Assembly (NCBI RefSeq): GCF_900129655.1
Contig: NZ_FQWK01000011.1
Coordinates: 1-44,181, forward strand
From: Bacteroides clarus YIT 12056
GTDB taxonomy: Bacteria; Bacteroidota; Bacteroidia; Bacteroidales; Bacteroidaceae
Direction of reading: 5' to 3'
Length of the DNA: 44,181 nucleotides
Part shown: piece after piece, positions 23,080 to 31,054 of the stretch
Position numbering within the stretch: position 1 is the stretch's first letter
Layout: each line of letters starts with the position of its first letter
Notes under the pieces: generated by a model
The model's database searches: none
What the model was told of the DNA's origin: nothing
Seen by the model: the letters and a program-made list of their open reading frames with translations, nothing else
Position numbers and translations under genes: made by a program

Positions 23080-24411
23080 TTACCGTATTCTCCGTCTCCG
23101 GTGGTGGCGCTGTTTCTGCCGGTACTTGCGTATCTTGCCGTACACCAGCCATACGAACAGCACGCCGAATACGGAGAATATCAGCAGTACGATGCCGGTG
23201 TTGAGGTTGTCGCCTTTCACGCGGCTCCACATTTCGAGTACGAGTTCGGTGCGGTCGCCGAAGTCACGTATCATGGCGCAGCGCTCCACGACTTTTCTGT
23301 CGGGATATTGTACGGGATTGATTTGCAGGCTGTCCGCACCTACACCTTCACCGAAGAAGTAGCTGAGGTCGGAACGCGTCGCGATGGCGGTGTCCCGTTT
23401 GGCTTCCATGATTTCGGGGGTGGCAACGGCGCTGACGTAACCTATGGCGTCCATATTGCGCAGGGCGATGCCGGGTTGGCAGAGATAGTTGATGAAGTAG
23501 GCGGCAGCCTTGGGATTACGCGCGTATTTGGGGATTACCCAGCCGTCGTACCAGATGTTGCTGCCTTCGCGCGGCACTTCGTAGGCAAGGTCTACGCCTA
23601 CCGCTTCGGCTTCATCGATGGCCCATACGGCATCGCCGCTCCAGGTGAGGTTGAGCCAGGTCTTGTTCTTGGTCATCATCTCCTTGCCGAAATCGGCTTC
23701 CCAACCGGAGATATTGGGCTTCATGGCTTTCAGATACTTCTCGGCCAGGGCTATGGCTTCGGGGGAGTTGTCGTTCATCAGTTGCTCCACGGTGACGGTG
23801 CCGTCGGCAAGCCGGCGGGCGTGGGCGTAGATGATGGCGGTTCCGTAGGCGTCGCGGTAGCTGTCTTTCATCAGGATTTTACCCTTGTTCTTGGAGTTCC
23901 AGAGGCAGTGCCAGCTACCGGCTTCGTCGGGGGTGATGAAGTTGCGGTTGTACAGGATGCCGGCCGTGCCCCACATATATGGTACGGCATAGTCGGTGGT
24001 GGTGCGTCCCGGCTGACTGGTCTTGTTCAGCTCCCGGCGGATGTAGGGGGAGATGTTGGGCAGGTAGTCCGGGGTCTTGCCGAAGTCGCGGTCGATGGGC
24101 AGGAGAAGGTTCTTCTTCAGCATCCGTTCGATGATGTATTCCGAGGGGCACACCACGTCGAAGTCTTCGTGCCCGCGCTCTATCTTGGTGAGCATGATTT
24201 CGTTGATGTCGAACACCTGGTAGATAAGGCGGATGTCCTGCCCCGTCTGTTGCTTGTACCAGGCGGGGAACTCGGCAAGTACGTCTTCGTCGATGTAGTC
24301 CGCCCAGTTGTAGACTTTCAGTACGTGGCTGCGCTCTTCGCCCGAGTCCTTGCACGAGGCGGCTGCGAGGACGAGGCAAAGGAGAAGGAGTATGTGTGTT
24401 AATCTTTTCAT
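23080..24411 (-). CDS. potD: Spermidine/putrescine-binding lipoprotein with C-terminal membrane anchor
   Basis: The 443-residue protein has a lipoprotein signal ending LAAASC (Cys20), then a PotD-type solute-binding domain (HVLKVYNWADYIDEDVLAEF, FDVVCPSEYIIERM, LTWSGDAVWAIDEAEA, EGSNIWYDGWVIPKYA). It is about 90 residues longer than usual: after the binding domain a membrane helix (about 404-424, GIVLLIFSVFGVLFVWLVYG) and a very basic tail (KIRKYRQKQRHHRRRRIR) follow. It may be held at the inner membrane at both ends. It is the last gene of the polyamine transporter, separated from potC by a GC-rich repeat segment. Confidence 0.9.
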   Translation of the reverse strand: MKRLTHILLLLCLVLAAASCKDSGEERSHVLKVYNWADYIDEDVLAEFPAWYKQQTGQDIRLIYQVFDINEIMLTKIERGHEDFDVVCPSEYIIERMLKKNLLLPIDRDFGKTPDYLPNISPYIRRELNKTSQPGRTTTDYAVPYMWGTAGILYNRNFITPDEAGSWHCLWNSKNKGKILMKDSYRDAYGTAIIYAHARRLADGTVTVEQLMNDNSPEAIALAEKYLKAMKPNISGWEADFGKEMMTKNKTWLNLTWSGDAVWAIDEAEAVGVDLAYEVPREGSNIWYDGWVIPKYARNPKAAAYFINYLCQPGIALRNMDAIGYVSAVATPEIMEAKRDTAIATRSDLSYFFGEGVGADSLQINPVQYPDRKVVERCAMIRDFGDRTELVLEMWSRVKGDNLNTGIVLLIFSVFGVLFVWLVYGKIRKYRQKQRHHRRRRIR

Positions 24412-24460
24412 TTTTTTTTGTTCAGCAGGTTTATCTTGACTATACTTTCATTTTTCGGCT

Positions 24461-24600
24461 TGCGGGATGAATCTTTCCGTCCTGCGGGATGAGAAAATTC
24501 GTCTCACGAAGCGGGTGTATCCCGTCTTGCGGGGCGGATGATTTCATCTCACGGGAGCAGTCACCTTAGCCCGTGAGCAATCACCTCGCCCCGTGAGATG
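24461..24600. repeat. GC-rich repeated and dyad segment between potC and potD
   Basis: TGCGGGATGA occurs twice (24461-24470 and 24483-24492). CATCTCACGGG (24545-24555) and CCCGTGAGATG (24590-24600) form a perfect 11 bp inverted repeat, with a further CCCGTGAG (24570-24577) inside that could pair with the left arm instead. The potC stop lies nine bases beyond the right arm. In the message the hairpin sits between the permease and binding-protein genes and may set their expression ratio. Confidence 0.6.
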
Positions 24601-24608
24601 GGGCGGGT

Positions 24609-25400
24609 TTAATTTTTCCGTGCACGCTCCGCACGCTTGTTGATGACAATAAGCAGCACCAGCACCGTAACGAATATAATGGTGGAGAGGGGACGCAGCT
24701 CCGGTGTCAGTCCGCCTTTGCGCGCATCGGCGTAGATGTAGGTGGAGAGCGTTTCCAGTCCTTCGTTTCCAATGGTGAATATGGTTACTGCGAAATCGTC
24801 GATGGAGAGCGTGAAGGCAAGGATGAAACCGCTTATCATGCCCGGAAATATCTCCGGCAGAATCACCTTGCGCAATGCCTGGAAAGGAGTGGCTCCGAGG
24901 TCGAGGGCGGCTTCGTACACGTTCTGGTTCATCTTCTTCAAACGGGGCATCACGCTCAGCACTACGTAGGGGGTGCAGAACGTGATGTGCGCCAGTACCA
25001 CCGTCGCGAATCCCTGCGAGATGCCGAAGCTGACGAACAGCAGGAACAGCGACACACCTGTGATGATGTCCGCGTTCATCATCGGAATGGCGTTGGCGAA
25101 GTTCATTACCTGACGCGTGCGTGTGCGCAGGTTGAAGATGCCGATGGCCGCGATGCTGCCCAACGCCGTACTGGCGGTGGCTGCCAGCATGGCAATGGCG
25201 AATGTGTTCCAGATGGCGTTCATCAGCGAGTGGTGCATGCCGCCCGTGAAGAGGGAGCTGTACAGCTTGGTGGAGAATCCCGTCCAGTTGCCCAGCACTT
25301 TGGCCTCGGTGAACGAGAATATCATTATGATAAGGATAGGCGAGTAGAGCAGCGCAAGCAGCAGCCACAGGTAGCCTTTGGCAAGAATACGTGTCATCAT
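24609..25400 (-). CDS. potC: Spermidine/putrescine ABC transporter permease
   Basis: The 263-residue inner-membrane protein has six helices and the coupling motif of ABC importers (YEAALDLGATPFQALRKVILPEIFPGM). The start overlaps the stop of the preceding permease gene by four bases, so translation is coupled. With PotB it forms the membrane channel for polyamine uptake. Confidence 0.92.
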   Translation of the reverse strand: MMTRILAKGYLWLLLALLYSPILIIMIFSFTEAKVLGNWTGFSTKLYSSLFTGGMHHSLMNAIWNTFAIAMLAATASTALGSIAAIGIFNLRTRTRQVMNFANAIPMMNADIITGVSLFLLFVSFGISQGFATVVLAHITFCTPYVVLSVMPRLKKMNQNVYEAALDLGATPFQALRKVILPEIFPGMISGFILAFTLSIDDFAVTIFTIGNEGLETLSTYIYADARKGGLTPELRPLSTIIFVTVLVLLIVINKRAERARKN

Positions 25401-26197
25401 ATCACACCTCCGCTTTCATTGGATGCGCTGTCCTCTTCGTTCGTAAAGAGGATGGTGACGCCTATCAGCAACAGCATGATGAGCGACAAGGCCGCACCGT
25501 AGTTCCACATTCCGTTGTATATATTCTCCTGCACGGTCGTTCCGAAGAGCTTGATGTTGTTCATCGTCAGCAGTTCGGCAATGGCGAAGGTGCTTACCGT
25601 AGGCATGAACACCATTACGATGCCGCTCATGATGCCCGGCATGGAGAGGGGCAGTATCACTTTGCCGAATACCTGCAAGGGGTTGGCTCCGAGGTCTTGG
25701 GCGGCTTCAATGAGGTTGTGGTCCATCTTCTGCAAGGTGTTGTAGATGGGGTATATCATGAACGGCAGGAAGTTGTACACCATACCGAACACGAGCGCGC
25801 CTTCGCCCAACGGCAGGTTGAGGAAGTCGAACAGCGCCACTGTGGCGAGCGTGCGTATCAGTATGTTCACCCACATGGGCAGGATAAACAGCACCACCAT
25901 CGTCTGCGAGGTGTTGAACTGCCGCTGGCTGAGGATGTAAGCCGCCGGATAACCCAGCAACAGGCACGCCAGCGTCGTGATGATGGCTATGCCGATGGAA
26001 TATACGAACGTGTTCATCGCTTCCGGGTGCATCATGAACTTGCGGAAATTGGCGAAGGTAAACGCTCCGTCGGCATCCGTAAAGGCGTACAGCACAATCA
26101 GCAGTAGCGGCACTATCACAAATATCAGCAGGAACAGCGCGTAGGGAACCGTCCAGTTGCGCCGCCGCATGAAGAAAGAAGATAACTTGTTTAACAT
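25397..26197 (-). CDS. potB: Spermidine/putrescine ABC transporter permease
   Basis: The 266-residue protein has six helices and the conserved cytoplasmic loop LIEAAQDLGANPLQVFGKVILPLSMPG that contacts the ATPase. It begins seven bases after the potA stop. The gene order potA-potB-potC-potD is the classical one. Confidence 0.92.
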   Translation of the reverse strand: MLNKLSSFFMRRRNWTVPYALFLLIFVIVPLLLIVLYAFTDADGAFTFANFRKFMMHPEAMNTFVYSIGIAIITTLACLLLGYPAAYILSQRQFNTSQTMVVLFILPMWVNILIRTLATVALFDFLNLPLGEGALVFGMVYNFLPFMIYPIYNTLQKMDHNLIEAAQDLGANPLQVFGKVILPLSMPGIMSGIVMVFMPTVSTFAIAELLTMNNIKLFGTTVQENIYNGMWNYGAALSLIMLLLIGVTILFTNEEDSASNESGGVI

Positions 26198-26204
26198 CGC
26201 CTTA

Positions 26205-27602
26205 TCACTTTATCGCCTTGTCATTTACTGTTACCCGTATGTTTTCCGGCGCAATCCGTATGCCCACTCTGTCGCCGTCGTCCCATACGTCGTTGGTGTC
26301 TACGAAGATGTCTTCGTCCCAGTCGGTAAATACGGTGAGGTGGTAGTGGTTTCCTTTGTAGAGGATGAATTTCACTTCGCCCGTCAGTCGTCCGTCTTCT
26401 TCGTTGTCCTCGAGGATGACGTTCCGGAAGTCCACTTCCACCGTTACGGGCGTTTCGGGCTCGATGCCCTGCACCGGACTGCATTCAAAGCTGCAACCCA
26501 GGAATTCCACGTGCGTCTCGTCCAGGAGCTTGCCTTCGAAGGTGTTGCAGGTACGCTCTTTCTTCATCACGTGGATGTCGAAGGGTTTTACCAGCAGACC
26601 CACTTTACGGCCTGCCTCGAAGCAGTGGTAGTCCTGTACCATCAGTTCGTAGCCCTCGTCGGTCTGTACCAGCATTTCGTAGTGCACGCCTTTGAAGATG
26701 GAGCTTGTTACGGTTCCCGTCAGTTGCGCCGCGTCCGATGGCTCGAAGATGTAGATGTCTTCCGGACGGATTACGACGTCCACCTGCGTCTGTTCGCCGA
26801 AACCGGTGTCCACGCAGTCGAATTCCTGTCCGCAGAAACGGACGAGCTGGTCGTGCACCATGACGCCGTTCAGGATGTTGCTCTCGCCGATGAAGTCGGC
26901 CACGAAGGAGTTGATAGGCTCGTTGTAGATGTCTATCGGGGTACCGGTTTGCTGTATCTTGCCTTCGCTCATGACGACGATGGTGTCGCTCAGGGTGAGG
27001 GCTTCTTCCTGGTCGTGGGTGACGTATACGAAGGTGATGCCTAGCTTTTGGTGCATCTCTTTGAGCTCCATCTGCATGTCCTTGCGCATCTTCAGGTCGA
27101 GAGCGGCAAGGGGCTCGTCAAGGAGCAGCACTTCGGGCTCGTTGACGATAGCGCGGGCTATGGCAACGCGCTGTTGCTGTCCGCCGGAGAGGGAGTCTAC
27201 GTCGCGGTCTTCATAGTCGGTCATGCCCACCATGCGGAGCGCCTGCTTCACTTTCTTCTCGATTGTGGCGGCGGGCAGCTTCTTCAGCTTGAGGCCGAAA
27301 GCAATATTGTTGAATACGTTGAGGTGGGGAAACAGGGCGTATTTCTGGAACACCGTGTTCACCGGACGCCGGTGGGGCGGTGTCTGCGTGATGTCCTTCC
27401 CTGCAATGGTAATCACTCCTTCCGAAGCAGTCTGGAAGCCTGCAATCAGACGCAGCAACGTCGTCTTTCCGCAACCGGACGGTCCCAATATCGTTACAAA
27501 CTCGCCCTTACGGACAGACAAATTCACATCATTCAGTACGGCTTTATCTCCGAAGAACTTCGATACGTGCTCTACGCTGATGATGCAGTCGGACTTTTGC
27601 AT
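26205..27602 (-). CDS. potA: Spermidine/putrescine ABC transporter ATPase, extended C-terminus
   Basis: The 465-residue protein has Walker A GPSGCGKTT (38-46), signature LSGGQQQRVAIARA, Walker B VLLLDEPLAALD and the switch His in YVTHDQEEA. The C-terminal 230 residues are longer than in E. coli PotA (378 residues) and look like two TOBE-type regulatory units: LTGTVTSSIFKGVHYEMLVQ and LTGEVKFILYKGNHYHLTVF are clear internal copies. It is the first gene of the operon, with a -7 box at 27675-27682. The last codons run through a degenerate heptamer-like stretch (26202-26222). Confidence 0.92.
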   Translation of the reverse strand: MQKSDCIISVEHVSKFFGDKAVLNDVNLSVRKGEFVTILGPSGCGKTTLLRLIAGFQTASEGVITIAGKDITQTPPHRRPVNTVFQKYALFPHLNVFNNIAFGLKLKKLPAATIEKKVKQALRMVGMTDYEDRDVDSLSGGQQQRVAIARAIVNEPEVLLLDEPLAALDLKMRKDMQMELKEMHQKLGITFVYVTHDQEEALTLSDTIVVMSEGKIQQTGTPIDIYNEPINSFVADFIGESNILNGVMVHDQLVRFCGQEFDCVDTGFGEQTQVDVVIRPEDIYIFEPSDAAQLTGTVTSSIFKGVHYEMLVQTDEGYELMVQDYHCFEAGRKVGLLVKPFDIHVMKKERTCNTFEGKLLDETHVEFLGCSFECSPVQGIEPETPVTVEVDFRNVILEDNEEDGRLTGEVKFILYKGNHYHLTVFTDWDEDIFVDTNDVWDDGDRVGIRIAPENIRVTVNDKAIK

Positions 27603-27674
27603 AAGCGTTTCTTACTTTATCCAAACTAATTAAACAAATCTCTACCTGATACAGTCAGTCATAAAAAAGTGGCG

Positions 27675-27682
27675 CAAAGGTA
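27675..27682 (-). promoter_or_regulatory. -7 element of the pot operon
   Basis: TACCTTTG on the minus strand lies about 73 bases upstream of the potA ATG at 27602. The -33 region reaches heptamer array F. Confidence 0.55.
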
Positions 27683-27704
27683 CATATTTTCTTGAAAACT
27701 TTAA

Positions 27705-27732
27705 GGGTTATGAGTTATAAGTTATGAGTAAT
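27705..27732. repeat. Heptamer array F between divergent promoters
   Basis: Four units (GGGTTAT, GAGTTAT, AAGTTAT, GAGTAAT) in exact 7 bp phase lie between the -7 boxes of the pot operon (27675-27682) and the SDR gene (27757-27764). The distances of 22-24 bp place the array at the -33 positions of both. Confidence 0.75.
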
Positions 27733-27756
27733 TTACCGATGCTCGCAAATAAGTCC

Positions 27757-27764
27757 TAACTTTG
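27757..27764 (+). promoter_or_regulatory. -7 element of the SDR gene
   Basis: TAACTTTG on the plus strand gives a leader of about 25 bases before the ATG at 27796. The -33 zone is occupied by heptamer array F. Confidence 0.55.
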
Positions 27765-27795
27765 CGGCCTGTAACATTAAATTCCTTATAAGAAA

Positions 27796-28557
27796 ATGGA
27801 AAAGAAAATCGTACTCATCACGGGCGCCTCTTCGGGCATAGGAGAGGGCTGCGCACGCAAGTTTGCCATGAATGGCTACCGCCTGATTCTCAACGGACGG
27901 AATATGGAGAAGCTGACCGCCGTAAAGCGCGAGCTGGAAACGGAATACCGCGCGGACGTCTGCCTGCTGCCTTTCGACGTACGTGACCGCGGGGCTGCGA
28001 AAGCCGCTCTCGACTCGCTTCCCGAAGAATGGAAGGCGATAGACATCCTCGTTAATAATGCCGGACTGGTAATCGGCGTGGATAAGGAACACGAAGGTAA
28101 CCTCGACGAATGGGACATCGTGCTCGACACCAATGTCAAGTCGTTGCTTGCCATGACCCGCCTTGTTGTTCCCGGAATGGTGGAACGCGGTCGCGGTCAT
28201 GTCATCAATATGGGCTCCATTGCGGGCGATTACGCCTATCCGGGCGGCAGTGTGTACTGTGCCAGCAAGGCTGCCGTAAAGGCGTTGTCTGACGGATTGC
28301 GCATCGACCTCGTGGATACTCCCGTGCGGGTGACCAACATCAAGCCCGGTTTGGTGGAGACGAATTTCTCCGTAGTGCGCTTCCGTGGAGACAAGTCGGC
28401 TGCCGATAATGTGTACAAGGGTATCCGTCCGCTTACGGGCGACGATATTGCCGAGGTGGTGTACTTTGCCGCCGCCGTACCCGAACACATACAGGTGGCC
28501 GAGGTACTGGTAATGCCCGCCAATCAGGCGACGGGTACAATCGTCAGCCGGAAATAG
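27796..28557 (+). CDS. Short-chain dehydrogenase/reductase (YdfG-like)
   Basis: The 253-residue protein has the NADP-binding glycine motif TGASSGIG (9-16), the NNAG motif (LVNNAGLVIG), and the catalytic Ser and Tyr-x3-Lys in INMGSIAGDYAYPGG and YCASKAAVKA. The arrangement and the VRVTNIKPGLVETNF segment fit the YdfG group, which reduces 3-hydroxy acid or malonic semialdehyde substrates; the substrate here cannot be told. It is transcribed away from the pot operon and followed by a decayed MATE gene. Confidence 0.9.
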   Translation: MEKKIVLITGASSGIGEGCARKFAMNGYRLILNGRNMEKLTAVKRELETEYRADVCLLPFDVRDRGAAKAALDSLPEEWKAIDILVNNAGLVIGVDKEHEGNLDEWDIVLDTNVKSLLAMTRLVVPGMVERGRGHVINMGSIAGDYAYPGGSVYCASKAAVKALSDGLRIDLVDTPVRVTNIKPGLVETNFSVVRFRGDKSAADNVYKGIRPLTGDDIAEVVYFAAAVPEHIQVAEVLVMPANQATGTIVSRK

Positions 28558-28592
28558 AGGCTCTTCCGTGATAGTTAAGAGTAAAGTCTGCC

Positions 28593-28830
28593 ATGGGCGA
28601 TAAGTACGAAGAACGCCTGGGTACGGAGCTGATAGGGATTGCTGTATATTATTCTTGACCCTGTATTCATCTTTTGGTTGGATATGGGGTAAAGGGCGCT
28701 GCGCTGGCTACGGTGTTGTCACAGGCTTGCAGTGCGGTGTGCGTGCTGTCCTTCCTTTGCTCCCGGTGTGCTTCGCCGTTACGGTATTCCGCAACTTCAA
28801 TCCTGTTTACTGTTTCCTTTCGCTTTTTTG
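28593..28830 (+). pseudogene. Decayed MATE transporter gene
   Basis: The ATG at 28593 opens MGDKYEERLGTELIG, the usual start of a MATE protein, but the frame ends after 21 codons. In another frame IILDPVFIF follows (about 28648-28674), and in a third frame GYGVKGAALATVLSQACSAV (from 28680), which are consecutive in intact MATE proteins (LLDPLFIFGFG.GVKGAALATVLSQ). So about 150 codons are missing near 28636-28650, a one-base deletion follows, and the second half is lost. The remaining stretch to 29024 has no gene. Confidence 0.8.
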
Positions 28831-28962
28831 AGGTATCAGCGCATTCCGGTGTTGTTGACGGTTGTTTTTTTGTTTTGCATTACATGCATCCCTAATCGCA
28901 AAATCAATGATTCGGGTATAAATATCCGTAAATCATATACAAACCGGTTTGCGTAACCGCGG

Positions 28963-28970
28963 TAAATTTG
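28963..28970 (+). promoter_or_regulatory. -7 element of the CMD-cupin gene with palindromes
   Basis: TAAATTTG lies 54 bases before the ATG at 29025. A perfect AAACCGGTTT palindrome (28941-28950) and a CCGCGG (28957-28962) sit directly upstream, and AACCGGT recurs at 28983-28989, which suggests a regulator site. No standard -33 TTTG at 19-21 bp was found. Confidence 0.5.
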
Positions 28971-29024
28971 CAATCGTAAAACAACCGGTAATAGTAATAA
29001 CCTCATACGATAAATGAAACGACC

Positions 29025-29852
29025 ATGAACAAGATTCTTTTAATTTCAGTATTCAGTATTTTAACTTTCAATGTTATGGCACAAGAGAAAATAGTACAGA
29101 CAGCCGGGCGTACCCAATTAGGGGAGTTCGCTCCTAAATTCGCAGAACTCAACGATGATGTTCTTTTTGGAGAAGTGTGGAGCCGTACCGACAAACTCGG
29201 TTTGCGCGACCGCAGTTTGGTAACCGTTACCTCGCTCATCAGTCAGGGCATCACGGACAATTCGCTCGTATTCCATCTTCAGTCGGCAAAGAAGAACGGC
29301 ATTACCCGTACCGAGATTGCCGAAATCATAACTCACATCGGTTTCTATGCAGGTTGGCCGAAAGCATGGGCGGCATTCAATCTGGCAAAAGGCGTATGGG
29401 CGGAAGATGCTGCCGGTGAGGATGCTAAAGCCGCTTTCCAGCGCGAAATGATTTTTCCTATCGGCGAGCCGAATACGGCATACGCAAAGTATTTCATCGG
29501 TAACAGTTATCTCGCCCCCGTTTCGCGCGAGCAGGTGGGCGTTTCCAATGTCACGTTCGAGCCTCGCTGCCGTAACAACTGGCATATCCACCGTGCAACA
29601 AGTGGTGGCGGACAAATGTTGATCGGTGTAGCCGGACGCGGCTGGTATCAGGAAGAGGGTAAGCCTGCTGTGGAAATTCTGCCGGGTACGGTTATCCATA
29701 TCCCGGCAAACGTCAAACATTGGCATGGAGCTGCTGCCGACGGTTGGTTCGCTCATTTGGCTTTCGAGGTTCCCGGTGAAAATACTTCCAATGAATGGCT
29801 CGAACCGGTGACGGACGAAGAGTATGACAAGCTCGAATCGGATAAGCGATAA
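29025..29852 (+). CDS. Secreted carboxymuconolactone decarboxylase-like/cupin fusion protein
   Basis: The 275-residue protein has a signal peptide (first 19 residues, ending NVMAQ), a CMD/AhpD-like helical domain (about 40-130, with RDRSLVTVTSLISQG and EIAEIITHIGFYAGWPKAWAA) and a C-terminal cupin (about 175-250, with HIHRATSGGGQMLIGVAGRG, LPGTVIHIPANVKHWHGA). The CMD part has no Cys-x2-Cys pair, so it is not a peroxidase. Cupin metal ligands His-x-His and a later His are present. It is followed by a flavodoxin-like gene, so a redox or detoxification role is plausible. The substrate is unknown. Confidence 0.85.
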   Translation: MNKILLISVFSILTFNVMAQEKIVQTAGRTQLGEFAPKFAELNDDVLFGEVWSRTDKLGLRDRSLVTVTSLISQGITDNSLVFHLQSAKKNGITRTEIAEIITHIGFYAGWPKAWAAFNLAKGVWAEDAAGEDAKAAFQREMIFPIGEPNTAYAKYFIGNSYLAPVSREQVGVSNVTFEPRCRNNWHIHRATSGGGQMLIGVAGRGWYQEEGKPAVEILPGTVIHIPANVKHWHGAAADGWFAHLAFEVPGENTSNEWLEPVTDEEYDKLESDKR

Positions 29853-29964
29853 TCTCGGCCGGGCTTCCCGGCGAACATATATTAAATAATGTATGATGGG
29901 TATAATAAGATGCTTAGGCTGTCCATCATGGCAAGTAATCGGAAACATTCAAAATCAGAATAAA

Positions 29965-30537
29965 ATGAAACAAATTATATTGATAATTATGAGTTTACTA
30001 ACTTTCAGCTGCTCATCGAAAGCGCAAAAACAGACAACGGATGCCGATACGCAATCCGATAAGAAAATCCTCGTGGCCTATTTCTCCTGTACCGGAACTA
30101 CGGAGAGAGTCGCCGATGCCATTGCCCAAGCTGTTAGCGGTAAGCTGTACCGGATTACTCCGGCTGCGGCCTACACCTCGGCAGACCTTAATTGGAATAA
30201 TAAGGCAAGCCGCAGTTCTGTGGAAATGGCGGATGAAACCTCACGCCCCGCGTTGGGCGGAGAAACGCTCAATCTGCAAGATTACGATGTGGTATTCCTC
30301 GGCTATCCGATATGGTGGGACTTGTGTCCGCGTCCGGTCAATACATTTCTTGAGAAATATGATTTCTCCGGTAAGACAATCATTCCGTTTGCCACTTCCG
30401 GCGGCAGTTCTATTACAGGCAGCGTAAAGCAACTCAGGAAGCTATATCCTAAAATTGAATGGCAGGCTGGCCGGCTGTGTAATGGAAGCGCAAAGCAGGC
30501 CGGAGATTGGGCAAAACAGGTTGCCAATGCCGAATAG
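29965..30537 (+). CDS. Flavodoxin-like lipoprotein
   Basis: The ATG at 29965 gives 190 residues with a lipoprotein signal (KQIILIIMSLLTFSC, Cys15), preferred over an upstream ATG at 29893 whose extension is not signal-like. The FMN-binding loop SCTGTTERVADAI and the segments VVFLGYPIWWDLCPRPVNTF and PFATSGGSSITGS match flavodoxins of the long NAD(P)H-quinone-linked type. Export to the periplasm or surface is unusual for a flavodoxin but such forms occur in Bacteroidetes. It lies 112 bases after the CMD-cupin gene and probably shares its message. Confidence 0.85.
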   Translation: MKQIILIIMSLLTFSCSSKAQKQTTDADTQSDKKILVAYFSCTGTTERVADAIAQAVSGKLYRITPAAAYTSADLNWNNKASRSSVEMADETSRPALGGETLNLQDYDVVFLGYPIWWDLCPRPVNTFLEKYDFSGKTIIPFATSGGSSITGSVKQLRKLYPKIEWQAGRLCNGSAKQAGDWAKQVANAE

Positions 30538-30629
30538 AATCCCCTTGTTACGGGAAAACCCACTAAACAGAGTGCCCGTATCAGGCAGGTTGGTAATGAC
30601 ACCTGCGATATAGTCGGAGATAAAAGAAA

Positions 30630-30661
30630 AAGTCCTGTAATATCAATGTATTACAGGACTT
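30630..30661 (-). terminator. Terminator behind the tRNA-like remnant
   Basis: AAGTCCTGTAAT (30630-30641) and ATTACAGGACTT (30650-30661) form a perfect 12 bp stem; only the minus-strand reading has a T run behind it (TTTTTC). It resembles the terminator behind the intact tRNA-Lys (34781-34810) in form, and is probably the original terminator of that tRNA gene. Confidence 0.75.
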
Positions 30662-30693
30662 GTCTCTTTTTGCCGATTTCGGCTTTGTTTTCT

Positions 30694-30719
30694 GGTGATC
30701 CGCCTGGGTCTTGAACCAA
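30694..30719 (-). repeat. tRNA 3'-end-like segment, candidate attachment site
   Basis: The minus strand reads GGTTCAAGACCCAGGCGG then ATCACC, resembling the T arm and acceptor end of the tRNA-Lys at 34847-34919. GTGATCCGC (30695-30703) is identical to 34846-34854, and about 80 percent of the surrounding 26 bases match. The T stem contains a mismatch, so it is not part of a working tRNA. A terminator follows 33 bases further. It most likely marks the left junction of the element. Confidence 0.65.
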
Positions 30720-30892
30720 ACGTTATTTCTTCCTCAATATCAGTACTTTCAGAAATTTAGGCTTTACATCCGTCACGCTTTAGTCCTTAAAAACTGTCTG
30801 CTGTTGTCCGGTGTCTGTCTGCCAACATCTTGGGTTCAAATGTACGCATTATTTTTGGACTATGCAAATCGTTGAAAATAAACATTCTAAGG

Positions 30893-30945
30893 TTAGTGCA
30901 AGGTGCAAGCTATATATATAGATATATACTTGCACCTTGCACTAA
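30893..30945. repeat. Perfect 17 bp inverted repeat with AT-only-like loop
   Basis: TTAGTGCAAGGTGCAAG (30893-30909) and its exact complement (30929-30945) flank a 19-base loop made of A and T except for one C and one G. Each arm contains GTGCAAG twice. It lies about 110 bases upstream of the Crp/Fnr-type gene. It could be an operator, a recombinase site or a hairpin at the element end; there is no T run suitable for termination. Confidence 0.85.
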
Positions 30946-31054
30946 AAATTTAAGACTAAAAGAAAAAGAGGATACTTTTGCTTGTCTAAGACAATGCCTT
31001 TTTATTATTTTGCATTTGTATATTTGTTAGTTTAAATATGTTAGAACATCCAAT

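Larger units (their letters stand above)
30538..31054. other. Gene-free left end of the integrated element
   Basis: This 517-base gap holds a minus-strand terminator (30630-30661), a tRNA 3'-like segment (30694-30719) and a 17 bp inverted repeat (30893-30945), all described separately. I see no gene in it. The composition turns AT-rich from about 30720. Confidence 0.6.
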
